From: Sophora flavescens
Lineage: Eukaryota; Streptophyta; Magnoliopsida; Fabales; Fabaceae
Reading direction: 5' to 3'
NCBI GenBank assembly: GCA_030762895.1
Contig: CM061063.1
Span: 98,168,210-98,232,209 of the forward strand
Length of the DNA: 64,000 nt
Position 1 is the stretch's first letter. Every line of letters starts with the position of its first letter. The position numbers and the translations under genes are program-made. This document shows positions 11,961 through 22,332 of this stretch, piece by piece. The notes beneath the pieces are model-generated. The model was not told the DNA's origin and ran no database searches. It worked only from the letters and a program-made list of their open reading frames with translations.

Positions 11961-12374
11961 TATGGTCATTGCTAGACAGAGGAAAATGATCATGCCTTTG
12001 CCGGAGTTAACAGTAAGAGTTAAAGATGTCGAAGGAATATTTTTCTAATGGGCTAGTATTGAAAATAAAATTAGTTCATTCTTAATTATATCCTTCATGT
12101 GTGGAAGATTAAGATAAAATTGTTGAGGACAAGAAGTATGGATTGAGGATAAGCGATTTAATCTTGAGGATAAATAGAACGAAGAATAAGTATGAATTTC
12201 ATTATTATGTTACAAAAGTCATATAAGGGAAAGTGAATACGGAAAGTACAGTATAGGATCTTGGGATTAAGATGTAATTACAAGATCCCATCTAGTTTCG
12301 AGTCACGAAATTTTTTTAAGTGGGGAAGTAATGTAACACCCCGATTTTTACTGTTTTTCAATATAGGTAAAATA

Positions 12375-12433
<59 letters not shown>

Positions 12434-13156
12434 GGAATGATCATTATTTGGACATTAATTTTTAAATATTTTATGACGCTTAATCTTGAGTAACTTTATT
12501 TAATCTTTTAAAATTATTTTATTGAGTGCATTAGCACTGACTTATTGCAGTGTAAGCATGCTTGCTAACCAATAATCTTATGTTATTGTCACTATTAGTA
12601 TTTGTTTAGAAAAATATTTTAAATATGATTAAAAGAAATTTATTTTATATTTTACTCAATTTAAATTTAGATTTGAAAATAAACTGATTTAGAATAAATC
12701 AGAGATTTATTTTAGGATCATTGATTTTATGGGTTGATCAATTCAACTATCAAACTTTACTCTAATTCAATATTATTTCTATTTTTAGACTCAATCTCAA
12801 AAAATCATTTCTGTACCTACTGACTAAGTAAATAAAATTTTGTGCTTTTATCTTCTTTCTCTCACACGATCGATCCCCCCCCCCACCAATTCCTTTCTTC
12901 TTTCTCTGAACTTATTCTATCTCTTTTGGCTATTGATTGAGGTAGAACCACCACAAACCGCCGCCTTTTATGTGACACCTTTCTACCCCACACGTTAACA
13001 TAAAAGATTTACTTAGAAGAGGTAATATAAAAACATGCATTTGTTTGATAAAAATAAAACTTGATAGAATGATACCATATTGTAACACTTAAGGCGGAAA
13101 GAACATAGTTTTAAAACAATATAACATAAACAACGTATAGCATAAACATAACCCAA
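11961..13156 (+). repeat. Second copy of the 299-1357 block
   Basis: From TATGGTCATTGC (11961) to ACCCAA (13156) the sequence follows 299-1357 base for base, with scattered substitutions. It includes the gypsy PPT, the LTR start (TGTAACACCCC at 12332) and the first 76 bases of LTR family B (13081). It differs by a longer (TA)n run (12381-12425) and about 150 extra bases near 12775-12925 that include a C-run. The copy starts exactly at the end of the truncated LTR and ends exactly at CACTA sequence. Confidence 0.85.
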
Positions 13157-15250
13157 TGACTGATTTCTGTAAGCGGATTCGAAACATGAGGGGGCAGTGA
13201 GCCAAAAGCAATAGGAAGCAAACACTCCATGAATACATGATAATCATGACTTTCATCCCATGAAGCCTCCCCGTTCTGACATCAGAACTTCGTGCCAAAT
13301 TAGAGGAATAACCATCAGTGGTCATAAGGTCTTTTAACCACCGACAAATTGACTTCGCTTCATCGGCGGTTAGAGTTTAACAAGCTTTGGGTTTGACCAT
13401 TTTTCCATTAGGCTGGGGCTTCAACTCCAAATCCTTTCATCTACAGTACAGAGCTATGTCCATCCTTGCCTTCTCATTGTCCTTCATCTTGCCAGACACA
13501 TTCATAACCGTGTTAAAAATGTTGTCAAAGAAATTCTTCTCAATATGCATCACATCAAGGTTATGTCTTAACAAATTATCCTTCTAGTACGGTAGTTCCC
13601 AAAAAATACTTTGTTTTATCCAGTTATGCCATTCTCCATACCCGGGTAATTTTGACACACTTGCTTTAGTGACTTTAGGAAGATCCCTAACCCGACCCCA
13701 TATTTGTTCAGGAGTCAACAAAGGCGAGGAACCTTCCTCTTCTGTCTGATTCTTTTTGAATGCTCGGATATTCCTTCGGAAGGGATGGTCAGGATCTAAG
13801 AACTGACGATGAGAATCAAACAGGAACTTTTGCCACCATATCTTAGGGTAAACGCCTTTCCATGTTCCATACAATACGGGCATGCCAATTTATCGTGGGT
13901 CCCCCAACCAGAGAGCATTCCATATGCAGGAAAATCATTGATAGTCCACATCAGTGTCCCCCTCATCATAAAGTTTCATTACTTCGAAACATCATACGTC
14001 GGCACACCATCCCACAACTTCTTTAGATCATCGATCAGAGGTTGTAAATATACATCTATCCTAGCCTTCGGATTATATGGTCTCGGAATGAGACAAGTAA
14101 GAAACATATACGGTTTTGACATGCACATCTCGGAGGGAAGATTGTACGGTGTAACAATCACTGGCCAACATGAATATGGCGAGGCCGGCGCCTGAATGTA
14201 CGGGGTAAAACCATCTGAGCACAGCTTAAGTCTTACATTGCAAGGATCTTATGCAAATTCAGGGTGTACCCAATCAAAGTGCTTCCAGGCTTCACCATCA
14301 GAAAGGGTGGCGTATAACGCCAGGACTTCTTCTATTTTAATAATGCCACTTCGTCTGTCCCGCAGTTTGCGTTGATGCAAACAGTCTCTACAACCTTGGA
14401 ATTATTGGTAAATAGAACATTGCCTTTGCAGGAACTGGTTTGTTTTTACTACGGTCACTACTTTGAACGCAGTACCTGGGTTGTCTGAAAAAATTTACAT
14501 TCTTCCAGTGCGCTGTCATTTGTGCCCGAATCACTGTCATAATATAGCATGCACCCGTTTGGACAAAAATCAATCCTCTTATCCCCCAATCCCATTTTTG
14601 ACGCCAACCGCTTCGCGTCGTAATAACTTTTTGGAACAACTCTTTGAAGGGTGTCACATATTGAAGCATTTTACAAAAAAACTCCAAACCTTGCTCGGGG
14701 ACATTCCAATTCGACTTACAAGCTAGAAGCCTAACACAAATTGATAATTTTGTATCTGACGCCCCTTCAAACAATGGCTTATTTGTCTCTAACAATAAAT
14801 TGTAGAATCCCTGCGCCGATTCATTATGAGGCTCTTCCATGTCATCAGACTCATTCGCCTCGAAATTCCCATGTTGCCCAAGACAGTCATCCACCATCAT
14901 ATGCATTGACTGGAGTTGTTCGACATAGTCGTCGTGTAAGCCACTGCCTGATGCACCCATGTCAAGATCGTCACCATCGACTTCATTTAGATCAATACCT
15001 AGCAACTCCTCACCATGACCAGTCCATATCCAATAATTAGGCTTGAACCCACGTCGGTGTAGGTGTAACTTCAAGTCATCATCACTCAAAACCGTCATAC
15101 AGTTGCACTTTGTGCACGGACATCTAATCCCCCCTCTTCAGAATGATCTCAATGTTGCTTGGCTTTCGATATAAACTCCTCAACTCCATCTACAAATGAT
15201 TGTTTCAGAAGTCATCTCCCAGACTCGTTCCTATCATACACCCAACTACG
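13157..15250 (-). pseudogene. CACTA (En/Spm) tnp2 transposase, N-terminal and central part
   Basis: Reading leftward from 15250 there is a transposase-associated domain (WVYDRNESGR, FVDGVEEFISKA, then RCPCTKCNCMT), then a 236-residue open stretch at 14388-15098 (HLHRRGFKPNYWIWTGHGEE; LACKSNWNVPEQ; a PCP-like FVQTGACYIM; SSDRSKNKPVPAKAMFYLPI). Next come KLCSDGFTPYIQ, YSCWPVIVTPYNLP, LIPRPYNPKARIDVYLQPLI and NDFPAYGMLSGWG (13920-14230), and SHRQFLDPDHPFRRNIRAFKK with LTPEQIWGRVRDL near 13600-13800. These are in tnp2 order. Stops and frameshifts between the blocks make it a pseudogene. The rightmost part of the gene is nearest the CACTA terminus at 19288, as expected. Confidence 0.85.
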
Positions 15251-16698
15251 ACACGAGGGATAATATCACATCCTTCTGCAATTTCAGATAAATTGACGTA
15301 TTTTTAAACATGATACTATAACCCCGAATCGTTCCCTTTCCTTAAAAGGTGTGGCCCTATCCCATTCGAGGAAAAACTTTTTCACCACTGTATTATACAA
15401 GTTACTCATTACTTCTCATGTCTTATAGCTGACGAAATTTCGGTAGCATTTCCCATTGGTCTCCAAGTACACGACTTGACCGCGGTAAGATACCACAATC
15501 AAGTATGGACCTGAAGAACAAAAGGAAATGCTTCAAACTGAAATTTCATCAACTATTTAACAAATGAGAATCAACGAGTAATTAGTATAGCAGTGGAGAA
15601 AAAGTTTCTACCCAAACTGTCTCAATTGGACAACTCAAGGTACAATAAAATGAGCGATACCATGACCACGAGTACACATGCTTAATAATATTGAACCTTG
15701 AACGGGTGACTAAGGTTTTTCTCGATGATGTATTAATTATAGTCTAAAATAAAATAAAACTTTAAGTAACAGAGATAACTTGCATAAAGTTTAACAATAA
15801 TAGCAAACAGTTAAACACATAATTAAACAAAGCTTTGCCCAAAAAAAATTCGCATAATTATTTGTCTAATGTTTTATTAAATCCTTTATGTTTTAAATTA
15901 ATTTTAATTAACACAAAATTTTATTAAATTAGTTAATTACTTATGTTTGTTTACTTGACTTTTTATATATCAAGTTTTAAAATCTATTATTAGTATATTA
16001 GTTAATTGTTTGCAATAATTGTTACTAACAAATTTTTTTAAATTTTTTTTTATTCTTCCCACTTATTACGTTTCTTGACTATTTAAAATCCCATGATGTT
16101 AATTACTTAAATAATAATTAGTGATTCTTCCCATAAGATTGATTTATTCAAATATGACATTTTCAAATAATAATTAATTACTTTATTTTAAATTAATGAT
16201 TTAAATAATTAACTTCTTCACTAATGTCAATTATTACATAACAAAGAACTAATTACTCATTATTATGTAATTATTTTATTGATTAATTCAATCATAACTA
16301 CGTACAAACGATCCCGATCACGCTTAACCGATCACCATGAGCTAGTGTCAAATCTGCTCATTACTGTCGAATCTGATTTATTTAACTTCTTAAGTATTAT
16401 TTAATCACTCCATTATTTACGTACAAATAATCCTGATCACGCTTAAATAATCGATCACCATCGCTACGTCGAATCAGCTCACTTCATCACTACTGCTGCA
16501 AGTATATGTGGGAGGAAAATGATTTTACCGGTTGACTAATCCTAGCTACGTCTAATCCTATCAACAGTACTTGTCCTTATGATTTTATATTAGAGTAAAT
16601 TCATTAATTAATCTACATTCATTAATTAATTTATGCAATTAGCAAAAACAACAGCTTACTAAATCTAAAACTAATAAACACAATTTTATTACAACTAG

Positions 16699-16735
<37 letters not shown>

Positions 16736-17305
16736 TATATATATATATCTATATATAATACACCCATACAAATTAAACAGATATATAAAAATTACAACAA
16801 GTTAGACAAATCAAATTTATACAATTTCTTTAGTATGCATTGAACAGTTATAATTAATATCCCAAAATAGAAACCTCCAAAACCTCTGGTGGCCAGAAAC
16901 TGCTGTACGCAACGGTGGTGACGGTGGCTAGTCTCAACCTCTAGTAGCCCTCAAAACAAAGAGCACAAAAACAACAAAATAAATTATATTCACCAACTTT
17001 CAGACATCACAACAACAGCCAACAAAACACAAAAAATAACCTTAATCAACATTAATTATAAATAATCAATAAACCCATTTTTTAAAAATAAATATGAATA
17101 AAATTAATAGGAACAAAATTAAGAGGATACCTAAACAGTGTGGTGGTTGTTCTGGTGGTGGTGAATCTGGTGGTGGTGGTGGTGGTTTTGCATGGGAATG
17201 TGGGTTGCTGGTGGGAATGGATGGGACAAGGAGAGGGGAGGAGAATGAGAAGGGTAGTGGTGGGTTTTGAGTGATGGTTGAAGGTGGTGGTTCGCGGTGG
17301 TTACT
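15251..17305. other. AT-rich noncoding part of the CACTA element
   Basis: This stretch lies between the tnp2 5' end and the solo LTR at 17306. It holds no coding signal I can support. It includes an (AT)n run with interruptions (about 16705-16760) and, at 17130-17300, a GGT-rich low-complexity segment that yields spurious proline- and histidine-rich frames. It is probably the long 5' noncoding region or intron of the CACTA gene, because the CACTA terminus follows at 19288. Confidence 0.5.
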
Positions 17306-18763
17306 TGTTGATTCACCGGCAAGTGTACCGGGTCGTCGCAAGTAATAAAATAAACACGGTAAGAAATTACCGAGGTCGAACACAAGGATTGGGCTACCAA
17401 ATCGACTAATCCGTGGGAAATCCGATGCGTTTGGTCAAGTAAAAGAAGTGGTTGAGAGAGAGAGAGAGATTATTATCACAATTCAATAACAAATCAAATA
17501 AAGCTAAGGTTTTAAAATCAGAAATTAAAATATCCAAGGTCTCAAATCCACCTACCCAATCATGTATAGTACCCAAGTGATGATGAATTCCTCCCTAAGT
17601 TCAATTACAATGTCAACCGGGACCCCCAATTTCTCCTATATCCATTGTCGTGCTCAATAGGACGTATTCGACGATTGGATTAATTACTTACTAGGTCTCA
17701 TAATCCTAATCTCGAATTCTATTAATTCTTGTTCCCTATAAGGTTGCACTAATCTCCTAAATCCACTGTCGTGCTCATTATTCAATTAGTGTTTCCAATC
17801 CAAGTTCTAAAACGCGAATTGCCGATCGGCCTCAACACGTTTAACTAGTCAATCATGCAACACATATGATAAACGCATTCAAATCAGAATTGGAAAACAT
17901 TCATTGAGATAAGGGGAGAAAAACATACATCACATGAACACTATACCGCCATGGGTGGCTTCATTGATCCCTCGGACGAGGGGATTAGTTCCTCATGCCC
18001 GTGACGACGCACAAACAATCCGACATAATCTCCATAATGAAACAAGAAAAGAAAAGGGGAGACGCAGCTCCAGAAGAAACAAGGATTCGTAACTACTGAT
18101 CTAAACAAGTGGAAAAACTTGGGATCCCAAATCTGATCTGAAACAGCCTATAAATAGGGATTCTGGTTCTCGGCCGCTCGCGGGGCGAACCATCTTTCGC
18201 GAGGCGAACATTAGTTTTGGCGTGCTTTCAATTTTGGATTCTCGCGAGGCGAGAGTGTATTCGCGGGGCGAGTCTTCCAACTTCAATCTGTCACAGCCGT
18301 GACCTTCATCACGGCTAGGCCGTGATGGTCTCTGTCTTCCAGGGTCTTCAAACTCTCGCGGGGCGAGCTTCCTTTCACGGGGCGAGACTTCAAACCTTAA
18401 TCTGTCACAGCCATTACCTTCATCACGGCTAGGTCGTGATGGTCTGTGTCTTGCAGGGCTTCATTATTCGCGAGGCGAGAATATTCTCGCGGGGCGAGAC
18501 AGAATTGATGACGTTGCTCCACTATTTCTTGACTTTCCTTGACTCCCGGAGCTTCACTTCTAACCTGAAACAATAAAAAGACACAAAAAGCGTAATTCTA
18601 TTTCAAATAGACTAAAAACTACTAAAAATTCCTAGAACGAGTAAAAGTCTACTTAGGAATAAAACAAGGCCAAATTTGGGCGAAAACGAGATTGAACTCG
18701 AATAATTTGCACAAAAACCACAGTCCATCTAGTTATAAAACTAGATAAGCCGAAGGCTTATCA
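17306..18763 (-). mobile_element. Solo LTR, 1458 bp, TSD TTACT
   Basis: The element starts TGTTGATTCACCGGC at 17306 and ends GGCTTATCA at 18763, with TTACT on both sides (17301-17305 and 18764-18768). On the minus strand the LTR begins TGATAAGCCTTCGGCTTATC, which folds into a perfect hairpin. It has no internal domain, PBS or PPT, so it is a solo LTR left by LTR-LTR recombination, or an unusually small element. It is unlike the gypsy LTRs of the window in sequence. It is inserted in the noncoding 5' part of the CACTA element and is therefore younger. Confidence 0.8.
18174..18510. repeat. GC-rich palindromic motif array in solo LTR
   Basis: About eight copies of a CTCGCGGGGCGAG/TTCGCGAGGCGAG motif lie near 18178, 18197, 18241, 18261, 18354, 18376, 18469 and 18485. 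Two longer copies (about 65 bp, near 18284 and 18399) carry ATCACGGCTAGGCCGTGAT, another palindrome. GC content is far above the surroundings. Confidence 0.8.
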
Positions 18764-18984
18764 TTACTGCATTGGTTGGCGCAGCCGAGACGGAACCGGA
18801 GAGGGAGGAGAAGAGAAAAGGAAATGAGAAAGGGGTGGAGGCAGTGGCGATGTTCACGAATCACAAATGAAGACGGCGACGGTGGTGTTTGGTGGCGGCG
18901 ATGATGGTGCACGGTGAAGGAAGCAGAGAGGGCAGATAGAGAAAACAGAGATGGAGAAGGGGGGAAGGGTTACGGTCAGGTTAA

Positions 18985-19288
18985 ATAAAAGGTTACCGAC
19001 GGCTTCCGAGGGCTATTTCCGTTGGAAATTCAAAAAATGATTACCGACGGAATAGTCCGTCGGTACACTCTCTCACCAACAATTTGCCATTCCCGCCATC
19101 ACTTTAGATGGATTTACCGACAGAAAAAGACGTCGGTAATGTTATCGACAGGCTTTCCATTGGTAATTTGTGCAACTTTTGGTATTCTAACGTACCAACG
19201 ACTAAATCCATCAAAAACGCACAAACTACCGATGGATACGAAGTCCGTCGGTAATTATCCGTCGGTATTATCATATTTTATGGTAGTG
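18985..19288 (-). mobile_element. CACTA 5' terminus with subterminal repeats
   Basis: Ends GGTAGTG at 19288, so the minus strand starts CACTACCATAAAATATGATA, the CACTA terminal inverted repeat type. Inside, TACCGACGG and its complement CCGTCGGTA recur (about 18992, 19042, 19058, 19235, 19255, plus variants), the subterminal motif arrays to which CACTA TnpA proteins bind in characterised elements. The tnp2 pseudogene lies downstream on the same strand. The 3' terminus was not found in the window, and the 3-bp target duplication cannot be tested. Confidence 0.8.
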
Positions 19289-19584
19289 TGTGCATAAGTG
19301 TTACTAAGTTAAGATTTTATTTTATTAATTGGCAAATTGTGATTGGTGGGGGAAAGGGAATGTGACAGAAAAATGGGACAGATGATCTCCATCCCTCTGC
19401 ATACTAAGGAAATTTGAAATGCACACCGGTTAAAGAGATCTAAAACTTAAATGTTTTTGTTTTTATCCAATAATTTGGTTATAGAATGTCATGAAGTATC
19501 TGCAAATATTTTTCATTTGATAAGTTGTTATACTTGAATGGTTTTGTGACTTTTTTATTATTATTACCAACTGTTAAAACTTCT
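19289..19584. other. Spacer between CACTA end and copia LTR
   Basis: About 300 bases of unremarkable AT-rich sequence. No gene or repeat recognised. It is probably the pre-insertion flank of both elements. Confidence 0.4.
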
Positions 19585-20390
19585 TGTTGGTTCCAAGACT
19601 CAGATGGAAGCCACAAAGTCCCTGAACACAAAACAAATACACAAAGAAAACAACAGTCACATAGGAAATACACCAAACGCTTGGTAGGCACATAAAGTTT
19701 CAGAAATTAACAAGTAAATAAAGGGATAGAAGAATGTACACACAAGTTTTAGCATGGTTCGATCAATGTGATCTACATCCATTTGAGAGAGAAGCACCAC
19801 TAAAAATCAATGATTACAGTTTTACAATAGAAAACTCCTCTAGATTTGTCATTCCCTGTTAGCATGAACAAACCCCAAGCTTATCTTTTTATTTTCACAC
19901 AAGAAACCCTAGAATCTTACACTCAAATCACAAACTGATCTCCTGTAGAAACTGAACATAATTGCTTTTGTATTCGTGCCATAATCGATTATTTAAGTGC
20001 CATAATCGATTATACCTTCACTGACTGCACTTCCACGTTTCTGGAATTTCCCGATTACACCTTCTCTGCCTGTTCTGGAAATCCGCTTAATCGATTATGC
20101 TAATTGATTATACCTCCTCTGTTAGTTATGGAAAACCACATAATCGATTATGCCTCCTCTGTCTGAGTTCCATATTTCTTCAAATGCACGTAATCGATTA
20201 TGATAATCGATTACAAGTTCTCTGCCAGTCCCATAATCGATTATCCAGACACCATAATCGGTTATCCCTGCTGAAAACTTCACTTTGCTAATTTTGATGC
20301 ATCTTTCAACATTTCTCCACCTTGACTCCAAATCAGAGATCTTGAGACCAAAACCAATCACCAGTGTGTTGTGTGTGTACTGCTCTCTCA
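19585..20390 (-). repeat. Ty1/copia 3' LTR
   Basis: Starts TGTTGGTTCCAAGACTCAG and ends about TGCTCTCTCA, directly beside the end of the copia RNase H frame (stop at 20401). The same start is found at 49250. It contains about ten copies of ATAATCGATTAT-type palindromes (19981-20260). Compared with the other copy it lacks about 100 bp near 19895. Confidence 0.8.
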
Positions 20391-20400
20391 CTTATGGGAT

Positions 20401-21347
20401 TTACACTTCACAGAAGTTGATCAAGTTCAAGCATGTCTTGAACTTTGATCTAGGTAGTGACTTAGTGAACATATTCGCTGGATTGTCTTCCAAAGCAATT
20501 TTCTCAATGTTAACCTCTTTAGATTCTGTCACATCTCTAATAAAGTGAAGTCTGATATCTATATGCTTGGTCCTCTCATGGTAAACTTGATGATTTGCCA
20601 AATGTATAGCATTTTGGCTATTACAATGGACTGCGACACAATCTTGCGTAATCCCCAATTCACCAATCATCCCTTTTAGCCAAATGGCTTCCTTTACTCC
20701 TTCTGCAAGTGCAATATACTCGGCTTGTGTGGTTGACAATGCTACCACAGGTTGCAATGCTGACTTCCAACTAATAGCAGTATGAAACAAAGTAAACACA
20801 TATCTGGATAATGACTTCCTAGTGTCCACATTCCCTGCATAGTCCGCATCAACATACCCAACAAGAGCATCATCCCCTTGAGCTGTCTTCTTGTACCTCA
20901 AACTAGATTTCTGTGCACCATTCAAATACCTCAATACCCACTTCAAAGCCTCCCAAAGGTGTGCTAACCAGTTTGGATTGATGCATCCTAAATCGTTCCC
21001 ACAACCTTCCTCTGGTAGCCATGTTGAGATAAGAATAATTCCCCATCTTTTCGATTTCTTACAATATCCATCCCAAGTATCCTCTTTGCAATTCCCAGAT
21101 CCTTCATCTCAAATTCAGAATTCAACCTCTCTTTGAACATACCAATCTCATCCTTGCTAGAGTTAGATATAAGAATATCATCCATATAAAGAAGCAAGAA
21201 AAGAACACAATTTTCTCCTCTTCTCAATATGTAAACGCAGCTATCATAACTACTTCTTAGAAATCCATATCTCAAGAGAAAATCATCAATTTTTTATACC
21301 ACTGTCTAGGACTTTGTTTCAAGCCATAGAGTTCTTTTCTCAAGAGA
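20401..21347 (-). pseudogene. Ty1/copia pol, second half of RT and RNase H
   Basis: Minus-strand frames give LLRKELYGLKQSPRQW directly at the insertion junction, then YMDDILISN (the RT catalytic motif) and LSQHGYQRKV (20988-21275). A gap where about 170 residues are missing follows, then an RNase H frame (20401-20946) with YLNGAQKSSLRY, YVDADYAGNVDTRKSL, ALSTTQAEYIALAEGVKEAI and ERTKHIDIRLHFIRD. The first half of the same RT is at 46566-46778. The two halves are separated by the inserted solo LTR (21348-46552). The element is a copia type, tentatively Tork-like. Confidence 0.85.
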
Positions 21348-21819
21348 TGTAACACCCCCTTGGCGCTACAGGTTGAAACTAAAAGACTGAAAATAATTAT
21401 GCAACACCCCCTTTTTAGGTATCACATTTACGTAACATTACCCAAAACATCATACTAAATAAAATATTAAGTTGCTGGTTTTCTTCGGAAAATAAGATGC
21501 ATTTTCTAATTCCCTATACTTCTTCTTAAAAATAGTGATAATTTTTTTTTCTTTTTCTGCATATACATTCAAACTCTCATAATATAATATACACAACTAT
21601 ATATATATTTCACATATACTTCTCTATTTTACAACTGACCCTTTTCTTACTAGGTCATGATCCACTGGTCACACAGATTTTACATCATCAGAAATTTTTA
21701 CAACTAAGTCATAGTGGGTGTCTGAAAATACTACGCAAAAGATGACTCTCAGGAGTCACTAATTCAGACTATCCTAAAATTCCCACTCTTCCTAAAACTA
21801 CATCCTAAGTTGGTCACCA

Positions 21820-22332
21820 CTATATAAAACCATTGGGAAGCCCAGTGTACACTCCCCCACCCCCTGAAGATGTGTCTGGAGAGGATACAACAGCCCCCTC
21901 TCCAGCAGCTCCAGACCACCAAATGCCTGCTATACGAACATAGTCAGGATTTTCCACCGGATTCTCCTCTGGGTCTTCCTCCATCTCCTCCGGAATGTTC
22001 TCTGGAACTAATATTATAGGTGCAGGAGGTGATCCTGGTGCAACTTGTTGTAGTGGTTGAATAAACTGAGGCGGTTGGTGTTCCAGACTCCCATGTTGTA
22101 CTAAATACTGTAGTATCATCCAGATGGGTGGTAGTGATATCTCAATTGTTTCCCTGCTATGTACTAACTGTTGTGGTCCTTCAGCGACTGTACCTCGGAG
22201 TGTCCTTAACAGACCATTATAGGTAGCACTCTGAGCCCCTGGGTTAATAACCCGGGCGTCTCCTCTATCACCGTTGTCAAACGTCAGGGATCGTACCCCC
22301 GAGTAGTTCAAATCCACCTCGTCCGGATCCAT
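21820..22332 (-). CDS. LTR-borne ORF, 170 residues, unknown function
   Basis: An uninterrupted frame starting MDPDEVDLNYSGVRSLTFD and ending GVYTGLPNGFI lies inside the LTR, about 430 bases from its 3' end in sense orientation, thus upstream of gag and PBS. It has no recognised domain, signal peptide or membrane segment. There is a hydrophobic LPPIWMILQYL patch (residues about 90-100) and a proline/glutamate-rich acidic segment (PENIPEEMEEDPEENP). It is preceded by a CATTTTAG/ATG junction that could be a splice acceptor. Related frames occur in two other LTR families (39102-39478, 8115-8462), which argues for a protein rather than chance. It could still be an untranslated open frame; selection must be tested. 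Confidence 0.5.
   Translation of the reverse strand: MDPDEVDLNYSGVRSLTFDNGDRGDARVINPGAQSATYNGLLRTLRGTVAEGPQQLVHSRETIEISLPPIWMILQYLVQHGSLEHQPPQFIQPLQQVAPGSPPAPIILVPENIPEEMEEDPEENPVENPDYVRIAGIWWSGAAGEGAVVSSPDTSSGGGGVYTGLPNGFI

Noticed and set aside
13809..14195. 128-residue plus-strand open frame
   Set aside because: It lies opposite the tnp2 pseudogene, whose minus-strand translation gives the recognisable motifs; the plus frame is a shadow.
17066..17383. Proline-rich and histidine-rich frames on the minus strand
   Set aside because: They come from GGT-rich low-complexity DNA and cross the border of the solo LTR at 17306.
20097..20391. Open frames through the ATAATCGATTAT region of the copia LTR
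   Set aside because: Created by the repeated palindrome; not conserved in the other LTR.
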